Source: Sipunculus nudus (taxonomy: Eukaryota > Annelida > Sipuncula > Golfingiida > Sipunculidae). Taken from it: 64,000 nt of DNA. The notes under the pieces are model-generated. The model was not told the origin of the DNA and searched no databases. It saw only the letters and a program-made list of their open reading frames with translations. Both the position numbers and the translations under genes were made by a program. The stretch covers positions 18,308,576 through 18,372,575 of the forward strand of contig CM049309.1 of the NCBI GenBank assembly GCA_026874595.1, given 5' to 3'. Below are positions 1-12,701 of the stretch, one piece after another; within the stretch, counting starts at the first letter, position 1; every line of letters starts with the position of its first letter.

Positions 1-559
1 TATAGAAGCTGATAGGTCACGATTTATTGGTGGTCAGAATAAATGACCATTTTGGCGCCCGCCCTCATTTTAAACTTGTGTAACGTGGAATCGGCGCTTC
101 TAGGCTTATTTTTATGGAAGGTCTAAATTACCTTCATTATCGTCAAAACCCCCTTTATCTAAAAGCATTCATGTATAAATCCTTTTTCTATCCACCCTAA
201 AATTGAAATTTCAAATTTTAAATTTTCAGCATCAGAGACACAGTAAATAAAAAACTTAAAAAACCCTAAAAATGGCTAACTGTTACTCGGTGCTTAAGGC
301 AGTGTGCCTTTGAAAATGTTCCAAAATCATGTGAAAATGAATAAAAAGTTCAAAAACATGTATGCCATCAGAGAAAGTATGCTACCAGGTTTAAAATAAC
401 GTACACTTCATGCATAGGGTGTAATTTAAATTTAAAACAACTTTTGGATTGATTTAGATATATGGAGTTTTGGACGAAAATGATACCTTAATATGCGCCG
501 ACTTATGTTAAGTATTTGATAATGTAGATTTTTTTTTGGATTATTGATTTCGAGTACTT

Positions 560-561
<2 letters not shown>

Positions 562-626
<65 letters not shown>
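562..626. repeat. (TA)n microsatellite
   Basis: About 32 uninterrupted TA units. The TyrIle frame over it is a repeat artefact. Confidence 0.98.
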
Positions 627-630
<4 letters not shown>

Positions 631-861
631 GTCACATAATGTGTTCTTCAAGCTGTGTTGTTTTAATAAACTCTGTGTACTACCAATTTTTGACTTTCTT
701 GTTCAAATTAACCTTCGAGGGACGAAAGAGCGCGAAATGTATGACCATTTGCACTAGCAGAGAGTGTTTTCTCTCCCCTGGAAAAAGAATATTGTATGGC
801 AATACTAAAGGTTCATATACGCACAGAAAACCTTATTATGAGGGTTTTCTAGAACTCAAAG

Positions 862-970
862 AAAGGTTTTTAAAAGGTTTTTGTGCATCGCAAAAGGTTT
901 CCCTAAAAACCCTGATCTTTTGTAACAGGTTATCCTAAAGGGTCAGTTTAAAAACCTTTTAAAAACCTTT
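862..970. repeat. Perfect 21-bp inverted repeat (hairpin)
   Basis: Positions 862-882 and 950-970 are exact reverse complements, built on AAAGGTTTTTAAAAGGTTTT. The loop is 67 nt and also contains AGGTTT/AAACC words. Likely a small MITE or a relic of one. Confidence 0.8.
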
Positions 971-2420
971 AGAAAAAACCTTTATTTCTAACAATGTTAT
1001 ACACATAGAGCTGGTGAGCACTTGGGGTTCATCCCCTATGACATATGGTAGTTGGTCACTCATGTCACCATGTTTAAACAATCACGCCATTAACAATCGT
1101 ATAACAAGCCTGACTCGTGACACAAGTCCTACGCGGGAACGCATTGCAACGGTCATCCATCCTACTGCATCAATATCGTGGTAAACGGTCGGAAATCTTA
1201 ATATTATGGTACGAGTGATGAATTAACACTAAAGCTACATGCAGGCCCACAAACCAAAGTGTAAATCTATATCTGTAATAAGAGGTCAGTTGCTATATGT
1301 GGCGTATAAGTTGGCTATCGTTCAGTTATCCGTGCGGCAAAGGCTTGTGTTCATGCGGTCAGAATTTCAACAAACATGATTAATCAATATGCTGAGTTAA
1401 AACAGATTTTTAGGAAGGTGTTGTTAGAAAGTACACAAACATAGCTAACGTTTGGCCTGGCGAATTGTAAGTGACAGCGTACCTGTAGGTCTTGAGACGT
1501 CAAAAATGACTAAAATATTTGAATCCTCATCGAGCCTTATATGGTAAGGCCCTCATTACAAGATGTAGAGGGACTCTGACGCTGGTGGAAGACTCTCTGT
1601 TGTCAGAAGACCGAAATGGCGGTAATTTTGAGGCATCTATGTCTAAAATACTATATCTCGTGCTAATTATACCTGTAATCTATTAATGACGAATGTCATG
1701 CAATCAATGGAACTCCTCTGAGACCACACATCGGCCAAGCCAATTCTCATTAAAATTTTTTTTTATGTTTCGGCAACATGACAAGTGTGTTATAAGGGGG
1801 ATGGTTTTCCATATGTTCCATAAATCCCGAGAAATGTTACATTATGTGAGAAGTTTCGCGAAGGGCCCGTCACAGCCCCATCTATCAGAAACTACGCAAG
1901 TTTATCCAGTGAGTGAACTCGACCTATGGAAAACCAGTCCTGGAGGCCCCCGGCCGAAGACGCGCACACCTGTTGTAATACATGAACGGATATATTATTG
2001 AAGTGTTAAACCAGGAACCGTCCCTTGAACATCAAAAGAAAATAGTAAACGTTTAACATAGTCAACATAACACATACGTGATGTTTTAACTTCTCGTCGT
2101 TTGGTAATGCTTCCCCCAGTATAAATATATTTATCACCACGACCGCTCTTTCATACTCTCTGGAAATATTTACATGATATGGATTCATGTTCACATATAC
2201 CTGACGTGAGATAATGGGCTGTTCAAATATTATCCATAGTGACACATGGGGCCATTACTTGATGTCAGTTATGGACATATTTGTGCAACATGTCGCGCAT
2301 AAATTCACTGCTGTGCAGCATGTTTTGTTTACCCGGTGTTTCGGCAATAATTCTTGCAACCTCGATCGTATCTGTTTGAAAGTACACTTATAGGTGTGGA
2401 AACCGAGGGGGAAGGGGCGT

Positions 2421-2436
2421 CCCCCCCCCCCCCCCC
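2421..2436. repeat. Poly-C tract, 16 nt
   Basis: Uninterrupted run of 16 C, one of about ten G or C homopolymers of 12-21 nt in this AT-rich window. Confidence 0.95.
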
Positions 2437-2470
2437 ATTAGTAAGCTTTTATATTTGGAGCAATAGTTTA

Positions 2471-2659
2471 CAGTTGAGCCAATCATAGTAGGCACCCCCA
2501 TTAAGTGGACACCTCTTCATAATGGGCAGTTTTTTACAGTCCCGTTATATCTTCTGCTTATTATTTATATTACGTTCATGGCCTTCGTATAGTGGGCACC
2601 TCTATAAATTGGACAGTTTGGCCAAGTCCCAAGGGTGTCCACATTATATAGTTTCACTG
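2471..2659. mobile_element. Degenerate MITE-like element (CAGT...ACTG ends)
   Basis: The ends start CAGTTGAGCC and finish TTTCACTG, with inverted internal words AGTGGACACC and GGTGTCCAC. Size and ends resemble the 177-bp element at 36242. Pogo/Tigger-type elements often begin CAGT. No clear target duplication was seen. Confidence 0.4.
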
Positions 2660-4398
2660 CTGTTAAGCCCCAATCTCCACTTTAATTACTAGATATACAC
2701 ACAATTATACTACTGTTGACTGTGTAAAGCTATATTTATATTTTTAATATTATTTTTTATATTTTTGTTTATAATTTTCTATAAATTTTTGTGTGGTATG
2801 AATATATTAATATTTTGAAAGGTTGCCGAGGTCAAAGTTTTTCAAAGGTTGAAAGGTTGCCAAGTTTTGTTAATTTAGCAGCCCATATGACACTATCCCA
2901 TAAGTGTTGTATAATTATTGATGGTTTTTCAATCCAGCCTATTCATATATGGCTAAACAACCAAATATAATATATGGTATATCCGAACGTGAAACGAATT
3001 TGAATTACCAAATTTATATACATCATTAATATATATTTGAAAGGAGTTCATGGATTTCCCCAATCTGGCAGCAGAACAGGGATATAATGTTGACATATTC
3101 TTGCCTCTTGTTGGTCAGATTAACTGTATTGGTAATCAATTCTTTTCAAATGTAGCTACCTATTAATATCTCTTATTTCACAGTTGAGCTTACTTGTTTG
3201 GAATATATTAATCCTAAATAAGTTACTAAGACCAAATTTCATGCATGGCAAACTTTCCCCAATGCACACATAATTTGTATCCAGTCTGATAAGGTCTGCT
3301 TTCACAAACAGTCTGGTATCACAGACAGTACATTATAGTTCTGTGTTTATTTTAGTATTTAAGTACACAGAAGATTATGGGAAAGAGGCGCCGTGCCTAT
3401 ATAATAATAATAACATGATATTACCTTATGGGGACACTTGTCTATAGGAACCTAGACGAACAAGTAAATGGATCCCATTAGACCTATCGTGACCCTTCCA
3501 GGATGAATATTTATGATCATCATTACACACCCTTTGTATAATAATAATAACCTGAAATTACCATTGGAGGATATGTTTATTTTTTTTACAAACCAGCTCC
3601 TGCCAATTCTACTGTAAGACAGTAAACGTTTATAATCTGTAGTCCATTAGTATATATAGTTTTTTATTTACATTTATTTTTTTAATGAAGAACTATATTT
3701 AATTTTAAAAAAAAAGATTTTTCAACACGTGTCATGTAAATTCACCATACATTATTTGTATAAACAAAGGGCCTTGATTCTATTAATGCAATAATTCGCT
3801 GCTTATACTTGAAAAATCAATTTTGTATAAATCTATTAATCACAATACTGTGAGTCCAATAAGGCCCAGTATATAACAAAACATAAATGTCTTTACCATA
3901 CCGATCAGTACAAAACAAGTATGATTATCATCATGGTTCAAGAATAGTAACAAACCTGACATATAGAACATTATAAAAAAGTGCATGGTTATTATATAGC
4001 TTACGTCTGCGGTAATATTTGTGTCAACCCCGGGACGTAAAAACAAACCTTTGGCTCTCGGGTATTGATACCGCATGGCTATGCCTGTCATGAATTAAAT
4101 TGGTTATATAACAGCTGTTGGCATTCAGATTCAGGATGAATGCAAGAGATTTACCTGCTCATAACTGTAATATAAAAATTAAAACGAGGCTCACATACAT
4201 ATCGACGGTGTCGTCAATGATGTGTCCCGATGAGACACCGGCTAAACATCCGGGTAACTCTGGGACACATAGGAGTGACATTGGGAAGTGAGGAAAGACT
4301 GGAGTTACATCCGGACATTTTTTAATGTTCTTTTTTTTTTTGTAATATGTGGCTAACATTGGAACACATTTGGACACATCCGATACCATCAGAAGTAG

Positions 4399-4620
4399 TG
4401 ACGTCAATTTATCTTCAAGTGTTGGGGGATGACCGCGTGGTAGGATAAGGGTAATCCTAGTTGGGACAACGTTTATAAACGTATATTATATTATATTATA
4501 TTATGTTGTATTGTAGTGTATAATATTACATTATATTATATTATATATATATATATACCTCCCCTTAATTGTCTGTGTTACACATTTCAAATATATTACA
4601 ATTAAGCTTATATAAAGTTT
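4399..4620 (+). repeat. Dispersed repeat family A, copy 1
   Basis: Starts TGACGTCAATTTATCTTC, runs through GGGGGATGACCGCG and GTTGGGACAACG, then a TA-rich microsatellite and CAAATATATTACAATTAAG. Further copies lie at 15605, 44872 and, inverted, 34985-35105. Probably a non-autonomous element carrying an internal microsatellite. Confidence 0.6.
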
Positions 4621-5158
4621 TATTAAATATGGTATTATGTTTAATGGGTAATTTAATTCTGGTCCAGGTTTAGATACATTATATTGCACAGTAAACTCAG
4701 AAATGGAATCAAAGTCTATATTTCTGATTATTTTTATATATTTCATTTTCAATTTATAAATATATTTCTCTGAATGGTGGTTGTGGTTTTGACTCTCCTG
4801 ATCGGGAGTACATGTACGTGTAATCCCGATGTTACCTAGATGTTATGTTCGTTACGTGGTGTTTCCTCGATGTTTCAAGATCTCTCCAGTTTTTCGAAGT
4901 TCCCCCGATGTGTCCCGGATGTTGCCACGATTTTGGTGCGATTGCTTCACCTGATGAATCACGTGGTCAAACGAGGTGAGTTAGGGCATTTCAGTTAACG
5001 TTGGGACACATCGGAGGGACACTGGGACACGTCGGGGTGACATGCAACTGTGAGAAAGCCTCAAAGAGTGTTTCATCATTGCGTACACATTGTAACTGGA
5101 TGGGGATATATGGTAGTGAGTATTCCTAAAGACAGAAATGTAATAAAATTTTGCCTTA

Positions 5159-5426
5159 AGGCCAAAAAAAGTATGGTTCTCAGGAACTCAGAAATCAGTT
5201 TTTTCCTTTTTTCGTATGTTTCGATAAAAATGTCATAAGATAAGGGTAAAGCTTGATTATAACAATTTTTTTTGCTTAACAGGTAAAAGCACTACATGAT
5301 AAAGGAAATCTTATCAAAATTGTATTATTTCATCTTCTTTAAAGATGAAAATCAAAATATAAATGTTTGATGCTAGGATTTAAAATTGACGTGAGCGGTG
5401 CCTAAGAACCATACTTTTTTTGGCCT
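5159..5426. mobile_element. MITE family M1, copy 1 (TA target)
   Basis: 268 bp with near-perfect terminal inverted repeats starting AGGCCAAAAAAAGTATGGTT (rc at the other end) and flanked by TA on both sides. No coding capacity. A second copy occupies the start of CYP4 intron 8 at 42723-43019. TIR and TA duplication fit a Tc1/mariner-type non-autonomous element. Confidence 0.8.
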
Positions 5427-5950
5427 TAGAAGTTTATTTTTGTATCATGTATAATTAATGTGGCGGATAACAAGCTGAACCGATACTATAAACATAGCAA
5501 CAGAATAATTAAAAACACGTGAGGTACATAGGTCTACATAGTAAATACCTCATAAATCATGGCCTCGTGTAAAAGCTGTATTTACGTTATAAATAAATCA
5601 TATATTTCAATCATCGTGCTTTTATGTATTAATATTAAAGAATTATTAAATACAGCGATTTCTTGGCCGAGAAACATTTCGTATGGTCCTATAAATTTGA
5701 TATAAACTGCTTGAGGCTATGTGTGTGGTGTATAGTCAAGGTGGGTTTGATTTCAGATTTCAGGGAAGCCGTCCTTTGTAAAAGAACGCATACACATTGC
5801 TCCAAGTGTTGAGTCACTGAAAATGACATACAACTTTTGGACACATGGTCTGATGGAATTATGTTAACCGAATTGCGAATTTGCTTCTCAAACATGAGCT
5901 TTCTTCCGACGTTGAACTTCGGGGTCCTTGACCTTGACATGGTTAAAATG

Positions 5951-5954
<4 letters not shown>

Positions 5955-5985
<31 letters not shown>
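5955..5985. repeat. (TA)n microsatellite
   Basis: About 15 TA units abutting the left end of the element at 5986. Confidence 0.95.
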
Positions 5986-5989
<4 letters not shown>

Positions 5990-7092
5990 GAGCCCGTTTG
6001 CGGATCTGGCTTTGCGAAAAAATCTCATTTACATTACCACATAGATCAGACTTCCACGGTACATACAATTTACTAAAGAGAAATTATATGTGGTACAAAT
6101 CAGTTTCTCATATTCATTTTTAATATCCACATATATATCAAGGTTACCACATACATTTTGAAAATAGAATAGTGTAATATATGTAGCAGACACTCTCTCA
6201 TTAGTCATTTGATCTCACAGTCAATCACCATCATGCACTTTCACCATAATAACACATCTTGATACAGTTTCTTTTGGAGAAGTGTCTTATTGATAAACTC
6301 TCTACTTAGCATTCGTACAGAATTGTTGGCGTCTTGGTGATGAGAGCAGCAGGGAAATCAGACATTACTCCTTTTTTTCAGGTTATCACAGAGATGATGC
6401 CAAGTTAAATGTTGTTTTGGCTGCAGGGGTCATTGCCGGAGAGTAGTGTCTTTGCAAAGGCCAGGGCAAAAACGCCACAAAATAAATTTAAACAAAACGA
6501 TAGGGTTATGTTTTACATATCTTTCACAGTTACATGGTAAAGTTTATTTTTATTTTTAATATATAACAATTTATTAGATACAACTGATAAATAAATAGAT
6601 CTCTGAAACAAGCAATCATCACGATGTTTAATATATAAATATGTTTTAATATATAAAATGTAAATATGAATTTAAATTGTGACAAGACTCCTATAAACCA
6701 TTTTGGATAAATATAATTATACTTTATACTCAGGCGACGTAAAACAGACTATTAACAGGGACTACCCGTTAATACTTGCTGACCTCTCCTCTGAGCTTGG
6801 CTTTAGAGGGAATAACAAATGTGTTGGACATCCCAAGAGCAGGCAAATCCATTTAAGTTCTGAGAAATGTTTGTTTGAGTACAAATGTCATCAAGATAAT
6901 AAAAAAAATAACGTAAAACTAATAAAAACTAAAACCGGTTATTGGGCTAAGCCCATCTGCAGACGGGCAAGAAAGTGCATGGTATCAAATCCGTTATTGG
7001 GCTGCCCATCTGCAGATGGGCAGCCCAATAACGGTTCCTCATATGGGCCAATCCCATCTGCAGATGGGCCAGATCCGCAGACAGGCTCCAAC
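5986..7092. mobile_element. 1.1-kb non-autonomous DNA element with 25-bp TIRs
   Basis: The left end GTTGGAGCCCGTTTGCGGAT and the reverse complement of the right end GTTGGAGCCTGTCTGCGGAT match at 23 of 25 positions, continuing CTGGC. ATAT flanks both sides, though the left flank is a TA repeat so the duplication is uncertain. The interior is non-coding and contains the palindrome cluster at 6936-7075. Confidence 0.6.
6991..7034. repeat. Perfect 44-bp palindrome
   Basis: A spacer-free exact palindrome centred on CTGCAG; the left half begins CCGTTATTGGGCTGCCCATC. The core GCCCATCTGCAGATGGGC recurs in degraded form near 6951 and 7048. See findings. Confidence 0.95.
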
Positions 7093-7104
7093 ATATACAC
7101 AAGG

Positions 7105-7332
7105 GCGGATCCAGGATTTAGAAAAAAGAGGGGTCCAACCTAGGACTGATGACTTATCCTAACAAAACGGTCCCCCGATCCGAAAAGGGGGGTGAGGGGT
7201 TCCAAGCCGGAAAAAATGGTCTGAAACCCTTAAACATGTTGTGGAGGCTTAAAAAGAGGGGAAGAGGGGGTGGGGGGTGGGGGGGGGGGAGGGGTGGCTG
7301 GACCCCCTGTAGGCCTATCCCCCTGAATCCGC
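7105..7332. mobile_element. MITE-like G-rich element with GCGGATCCAGG ends
   Basis: The left end GCGGATCCAGG and right end CCTGAATCCGC are inverted with one mismatch. The interior is purine-rich with a poly-G block at about 7270-7291. Proline/glycine-rich frames over it are artefacts. Confidence 0.55.
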
Positions 7333-10300
7333 TTCGGTATATATACAGCACAACCAGTAGTTGTACATGTGTGTCTTGAACTGTTAATTACCTCCGCCAG
7401 GAAGGTATATACGTTCATATCCTTTCCTCTGTGTGTGTGTGTGTGTATTTGATCACAACATAAATCATGATCTGAATCTCATGAAATTTTTGGTGCATTT
7501 CGAGAATGGATCAATGAAGAATCCATTAGATTTGGAGTCAATCTGGCACATGATCCGGATTCAAGAACATCATAAAGGAATATTCACAAATGTACAGTCA
7601 CTTATGCACGTATGTACCTGCGAATTTGTGCTAAATAAGTGCAACTAACAATAGGGACGGCCACATGGAGGAGGCTTGCATTCCTAAAAATGCAGATATC
7701 TAGTTGATATATGTCTCACCTGTGTGGATACCTTCCTTTTAATGTTACGGGTCCCAAGATTAAAGACCAAAACACTACGTCATTTTACTTTGTTATGCAG
7801 GGAACGAGAAACAATAAACAAGGAAAGACTTCATGCGTTAATAATGGCCGCGTTGCAGCCGAATCGTGTAAAACATCTCATAATGTGAAGGGGACCGAGA
7901 AAGCAAGTTCGTTAAAGCGGGATGGTCGTGTCGCAAGAGTGGTCTTGAGCATAGGCGTACACATTTTTCTATATCAGATAGAAATATTGCTCTTATGATA
8001 TAGAAACATTACATTTATAGTAAATTGCAAGGAGTATTTTTAATGTGTAATCAATCAAGATTATAATTTATGTGTAGTTGACTTGTAACTGGCTTTATAC
8101 ATGATATGTGTTAAATTCCCACTTATTAGCAATACTGTATAAGTAATTTTGTCATGAGAAACGAAACTTCTACCGTGTCGTTTAGAAATTCCAGTCAAAG
8201 CGTATGAGAAATTAATTTCAATTTGTTTTGTATCATATCGTGCCGAGTGTATATTTGTCAAGTGTCAGTGCGTCCCGTTGTCAGGTACTTATTAAGTCGG
8301 GAGACTCCAAAGGTCAAGAATCAACTAATGATATAATAAGAGGTTTAATCCGGATTCCTTGAATTATGATTACATAGGTTAAGGACCGTCAGCTAACGAC
8401 AGAAAATGCTACTTGTTAGTTAAAGAGTATCCCAAAAGCATTTGCTAAGTATCGTATTCACTTTCTTATAACTTCGGGCATGTAGGTATTGTTAAATGCC
8501 GAACGATGTGAACATGATTGATCCAAATCTGTTTACTTAATATTTACTGCCGAGTAAATGGGCTGCTATCTTCATAATAGCTCATGGAAAAGGCGTTTTT
8601 ATTTGTAACTGCACGGCTTGACACCAAATAGACATATGAATTATAAAGCTCCCCACATTGCAACCATGGGCAACGGTACATAACACAATCGTAAGTAAAC
8701 ATAATAAAAAGTGAACCCGCTCCCATATAATAAAGGTTAATGCCAGCCTGAGTATAACTCTCAACTTTATCATGGTTGTTAGGGCTGCTTATACAGGCTA
8801 ACGTACGCTCCCCTGCGCAGAAAGCCGAGCACACCTGCAGAACCATTGGAGCTGAAAAGGTAATCTCACTTGTGCTCGCTCGAGTAAGCGACGTCCAGAA
8901 GGAACGACTTCAACGGAGCTCCGCCACAAAGGTGATTATGATTGAATAATACTACTATAAATACATTTATATTGTGATAAAATGTAAATTGTCACTGTTA
9001 TATGTTTGCAAACGTAATCAATCGCATATTCCTTGTGGGATCCCAATATAACCCAGTTTGTTTGAGGCGGATAATTATATATGCAAATTAATGTAGTATA
9101 TATTATATAAAGTTTCGAGTAAGTAAATCGCTCGTATATATGAATTTTTCTTTCGAGATTTTTTGTGTGCTTTTTGTTCTGTAAGGGGGATTTTAAATGT
9201 TTTAAAAATTTATTTCATACATATGTTAAGGTTCCCTACTATAATTTGTGGATGAGGTTGCGGTCATTCCCGGAGTGTTCCTCCGGCTTCTACTTGGAAG
9301 ACAGATCTAATGGCCACCAAACTCTCTATGGCAGATAGATTCCTACCCTAAGACTGTCCTCGTTGTACTTTCCTTTCGTATTTCCGTACCCTTATCAAAC
9401 CCTGACCTCACAAAAATTTCCTAACCGTTCATGGGGGCTCCCATTTTGCATATATACAAAAATCCGGATGTCGCAGGTCGTATGTCGGAATTAAGGATAT
9501 ACCGCCAATGCTCATTTCTGTAAAAATGCTCTGATCTGACTCCGGTTAGTGATAAGGTAGGGTTGGGATGACTTCATTAATTTTTTTTATTTATTTATTG
9601 TTCAGACCTGATTACTGATGAATTATCTTTCCATTTTTGATATTATAAAAATAAACCAGGGAGCTTATATTTTTATAGCGTGCTAATACAAATGGGGAGC
9701 TATGGTTTTGATGAGAAATTAGAATATATTACATTATGTGACCACCCAAGATGGTTGTAAGGACCTGCATGATCGTAAGGGTCAGATATTTATTTTTTAA
9801 CCAGTCGTTAACTTCCTTATTTTTTTAAAAACAAAATACTGTTTCAAGTAAAATATTTTTCTCGTTATATAATTAAAATATCACTGTCTCTTGATTAAGA
9901 CATTAACTCGCTGCAAGAGGGACTTTTGTTTTTTGCAAAACAACCTCATCCTCTCATTTCATATTCAGCTGAGCGTCATGGGCCACTTCTTTCTAAAAGC
10001 AAAAAGGACTCCAGTTGAGTTGAGATGTTGTGTAAAATACTTTTTTTTTAATTATTAAATCCACTGCACCTCAAAAATATTTTTGAAAATTGAAAAATTT
10101 TCTTTCCTTATCATATTTATTATGTATCATATTTCTTTCTCTTCATAACCGTTTCAATAAGCTTAGCTGTATAAAGAATTTTATAGTTAAATAAAAAGCA
10201 AAAACAGGACAAAAACCCAAGGAAGTTAAGACAGCACTAAGAAGCCCGCTGTGTTTCTGGGAGATTAGAATGCCTTTCGTTATAGGCCATTTTTGTCAAT

Positions 10301-11350
10301 CCTGGGCATGTTTGATCTCAGATTACGTGGAATGAAATTCTTGCAGAGCGGAATGAATGTACGACGCTTTTTTGTGCAGTGCTTCTTGAGTATATTCATA
10401 AGTGGATATAAAGGGAAACTGTCTGATTGCGAGGTATCCTATTACCTCAGTATTTTTATATTTGTCCATTTGTACAGAGGGAGACGGGGTGGGGGGGGGG
10501 GGTCTTGTGTGTATGGGCCTAGTTCATTAATGTGGGGGCTTACCCCTTTTTTGTGGCTATAAGGAACTTATTATGTGACTGTGTCTGCATTCTTGGGGAC
10601 ACTACTATATTTCTACTCAAGTGATTCATACGAGTCTCCCTGACACGAAAATGTTGTCCGGGGGCGTTTTATTACGACATGCTGTCAACAGACATAAATG
10701 TCGGGGATATACACCGCATGCGGCCTTTAATCAGCAGGTCCAGGGGGATAAGCACTCCTTGTCCCCAGTGACCAATGGTCAATGAGGCTCAAAACACAAT
10801 ATGTACACCTGTGCTTGCAGTACAAGCTCACACGCGGGCTCGATTGTGTAGGAGTATTGACTCTTACGGGCTCTTTTCAATAGATGTCACTTAAGTATAT
10901 AAGCGGGAATCAGTCCGGGATTTCTATAATGTTTTCGGTGACACTGGTTGAAAATTAGAACCGTAGTTAGTTGTATTGATTTTTACTAAAACCAATACAG
11001 GGTATTGTGGATGAATGCATGTATGACGTACAGGTATACCAGTGCTCAGTACATTACAAGTTGGAGTTACGCCAGACAGTTCAGTACTCTTCAGTGCGCA
11101 CCAGTACGTCGTACTATATACTATACTACGCATCTAGCGGCGATACCTACTATATACTTATACAGATATATATGGTGTAATAAGTACGCTTTTCGATTTG
11201 TGTACTTAACGACACAAAACAAGAATGACGTATTATGGCTGAAGAGGCAGGGTGTAAGTACACTTAAAAATTATTTTTGATATTGATACGAACTGATCAC
11301 TTAACGTATCTGTTAAGGTTATTTAAATAATGTATTGTAAATAACCAGGA
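7333..11350. other. No gene seen
   Basis: No recognisable coding sequence on either strand. A poly-G run lies at 10491-10502. Two donor-like sites on the plus strand near 8860 (AAAAG|GTAATC) and 8931 (CAAAG|GTGATT) sit in a locally GC-richer patch and could mark a non-coding exon, but nothing else supports it. Confidence 0.5.
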
Positions 11351-11478
11351 TACATACATGACAATAACACGTATACTATGTTCTTTCGTAGAACCTTTTA
11401 TTGTTTATATCCCAGTACGTTTTATCTGTGCCTCAACAATCTTATTTATGACGAAAAGGCTGCTGTTCTCGGCAAATT

Positions 11479-11515
11479 TACACACACACACACACAGACA
11501 CACACACACACACGT
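11479..11515. repeat. (CA)n microsatellite
   Basis: Imperfect CA repeat leading directly into the (CT)n block. Confidence 0.95.
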
Positions 11516-11518
11516 ACA

Positions 11519-11520
<2 letters not shown>

Positions 11521-11565
<45 letters not shown>

Positions 11566-11819
11566 ATGCACATCTATCAGGCCTCTCTCTCTCTCTCTCT
11601 CTGCTCTCCGTCTATCTCTGTCTCTCTTTCTTTGTCTGTCTCAGTCTCTCTGTCTCTGCCCCTGACTCTCTGTCTCTCTCTCTCCACCATGCACATTTAT
11701 CAGACCTCTTTCTCTCTCTCTCTCCCTATCTCTCTCTCTCTCTCTCTCTCACTCTTTCTCTCTCTCTCTCTCTCTCTGCTGTCTCTTTATCTAGCACGCA
11801 CAGTCATCAGACCTCTCTC

Positions 11820-11850
<31 letters not shown>

Positions 11851-11905
11851 GTCTTTTTGTCTGTTTGTTTGTCTGTCTGTCTGTCTCTCTCTCCTGTACG
11901 TATGT
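11521..11905. repeat. Compound (CT)n tract, about 385 bp
   Basis: Long pyrimidine-only tract of CT/CTGT units. Interspersed non-CT words such as ATGCACATCTATCAGGCCTC recur three times, spaced about 120 bp, so it is a higher-order tandem repeat. The Ser/Leu frames of up to 197 aa over it are artefacts. Confidence 0.95.
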
Positions 11906-11950
11906 TCATATAAATAGTTTTCAAGCTTATTTGTGTTATATTTTAAAGTA

Positions 11951-12640
11951 AGGATATCATTCTTTCAATCCAGTCATTTAAATACCGCCCACTGTCAGAA
12001 TTCTTTAGACTAAAAAACACTGGCTAGGGATTGAACAAAGAAATAAGTAGCTTGAAACTATTTATATATGTGGTCGCAATGTGATATTTCCTTCTTGGTG
12101 TTATATATAGGCACTAATGACGTCAAATAACTTTGTTCATAACAAGTAAAAGGGATCGAAACAATTATGGTTAAGTATTCCTATATGTATTAAAGTTGGC
12201 CAAGGTAGCTCTAGAGGTTTATTGATAGATGTGTTCCGCCCTTATGGTCAAGTACCCGAACATATGGAGAGTTATTGAGCTTAGCATATAGGATTTACAT
12301 AGCACCGACCGGAATAGGCTGATATCGACGCCGATAATTGCGTTCGCGCGGAACTCTTTGGTCGTTTTCACCAAGCAGACGACAGACCATCACAAGCAGG
12401 GATTTGGCATATTTGCACGTTTCAGGATGCGTTAGGCGTGACATCGGATACATATTTTCATCAATACGAAAAGTTAGGTGTTTATTGCCAGTAATATTGC
12501 AGTGATAATTAAAGAGGTTAATTTTGAAATATTGACTGAAATATATCCAATGGTAATTTTGAATTTAAACACATAAAATATCCATGTGTATATTGAATAT
12601 AAAAAAATATTTTCTCCTTGCTAAAAACTATAAAAAATTG

Positions 12641-12701
<61 letters not shown>

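Larger units (their letters stand above)
1..5158. other. No gene seen; repeats only
   Basis: All open frames here are short, lack family resemblance and have no convincing splice context. Listed separately: (TA)n at 562-626, a perfect inverted repeat at 862-970, a MITE-like stretch at 2471-2659 and a dispersed repeat at 4399-4620. The motif TATAATAATAATAAC occurs twice near 3402 and 3537. Confidence 0.6.

Noticed and set aside
6703-7143. 146-aa frame on the plus strand
   Set aside because: Crosses the palindrome cluster and a MITE end; composition is that of the repeats.
11358-11951. 197-aa Ser/Leu-rich open frame
   Set aside because: It and its sister frames lie on the (CT)n tract; open in all frames because CT repeats contain no stop codon.
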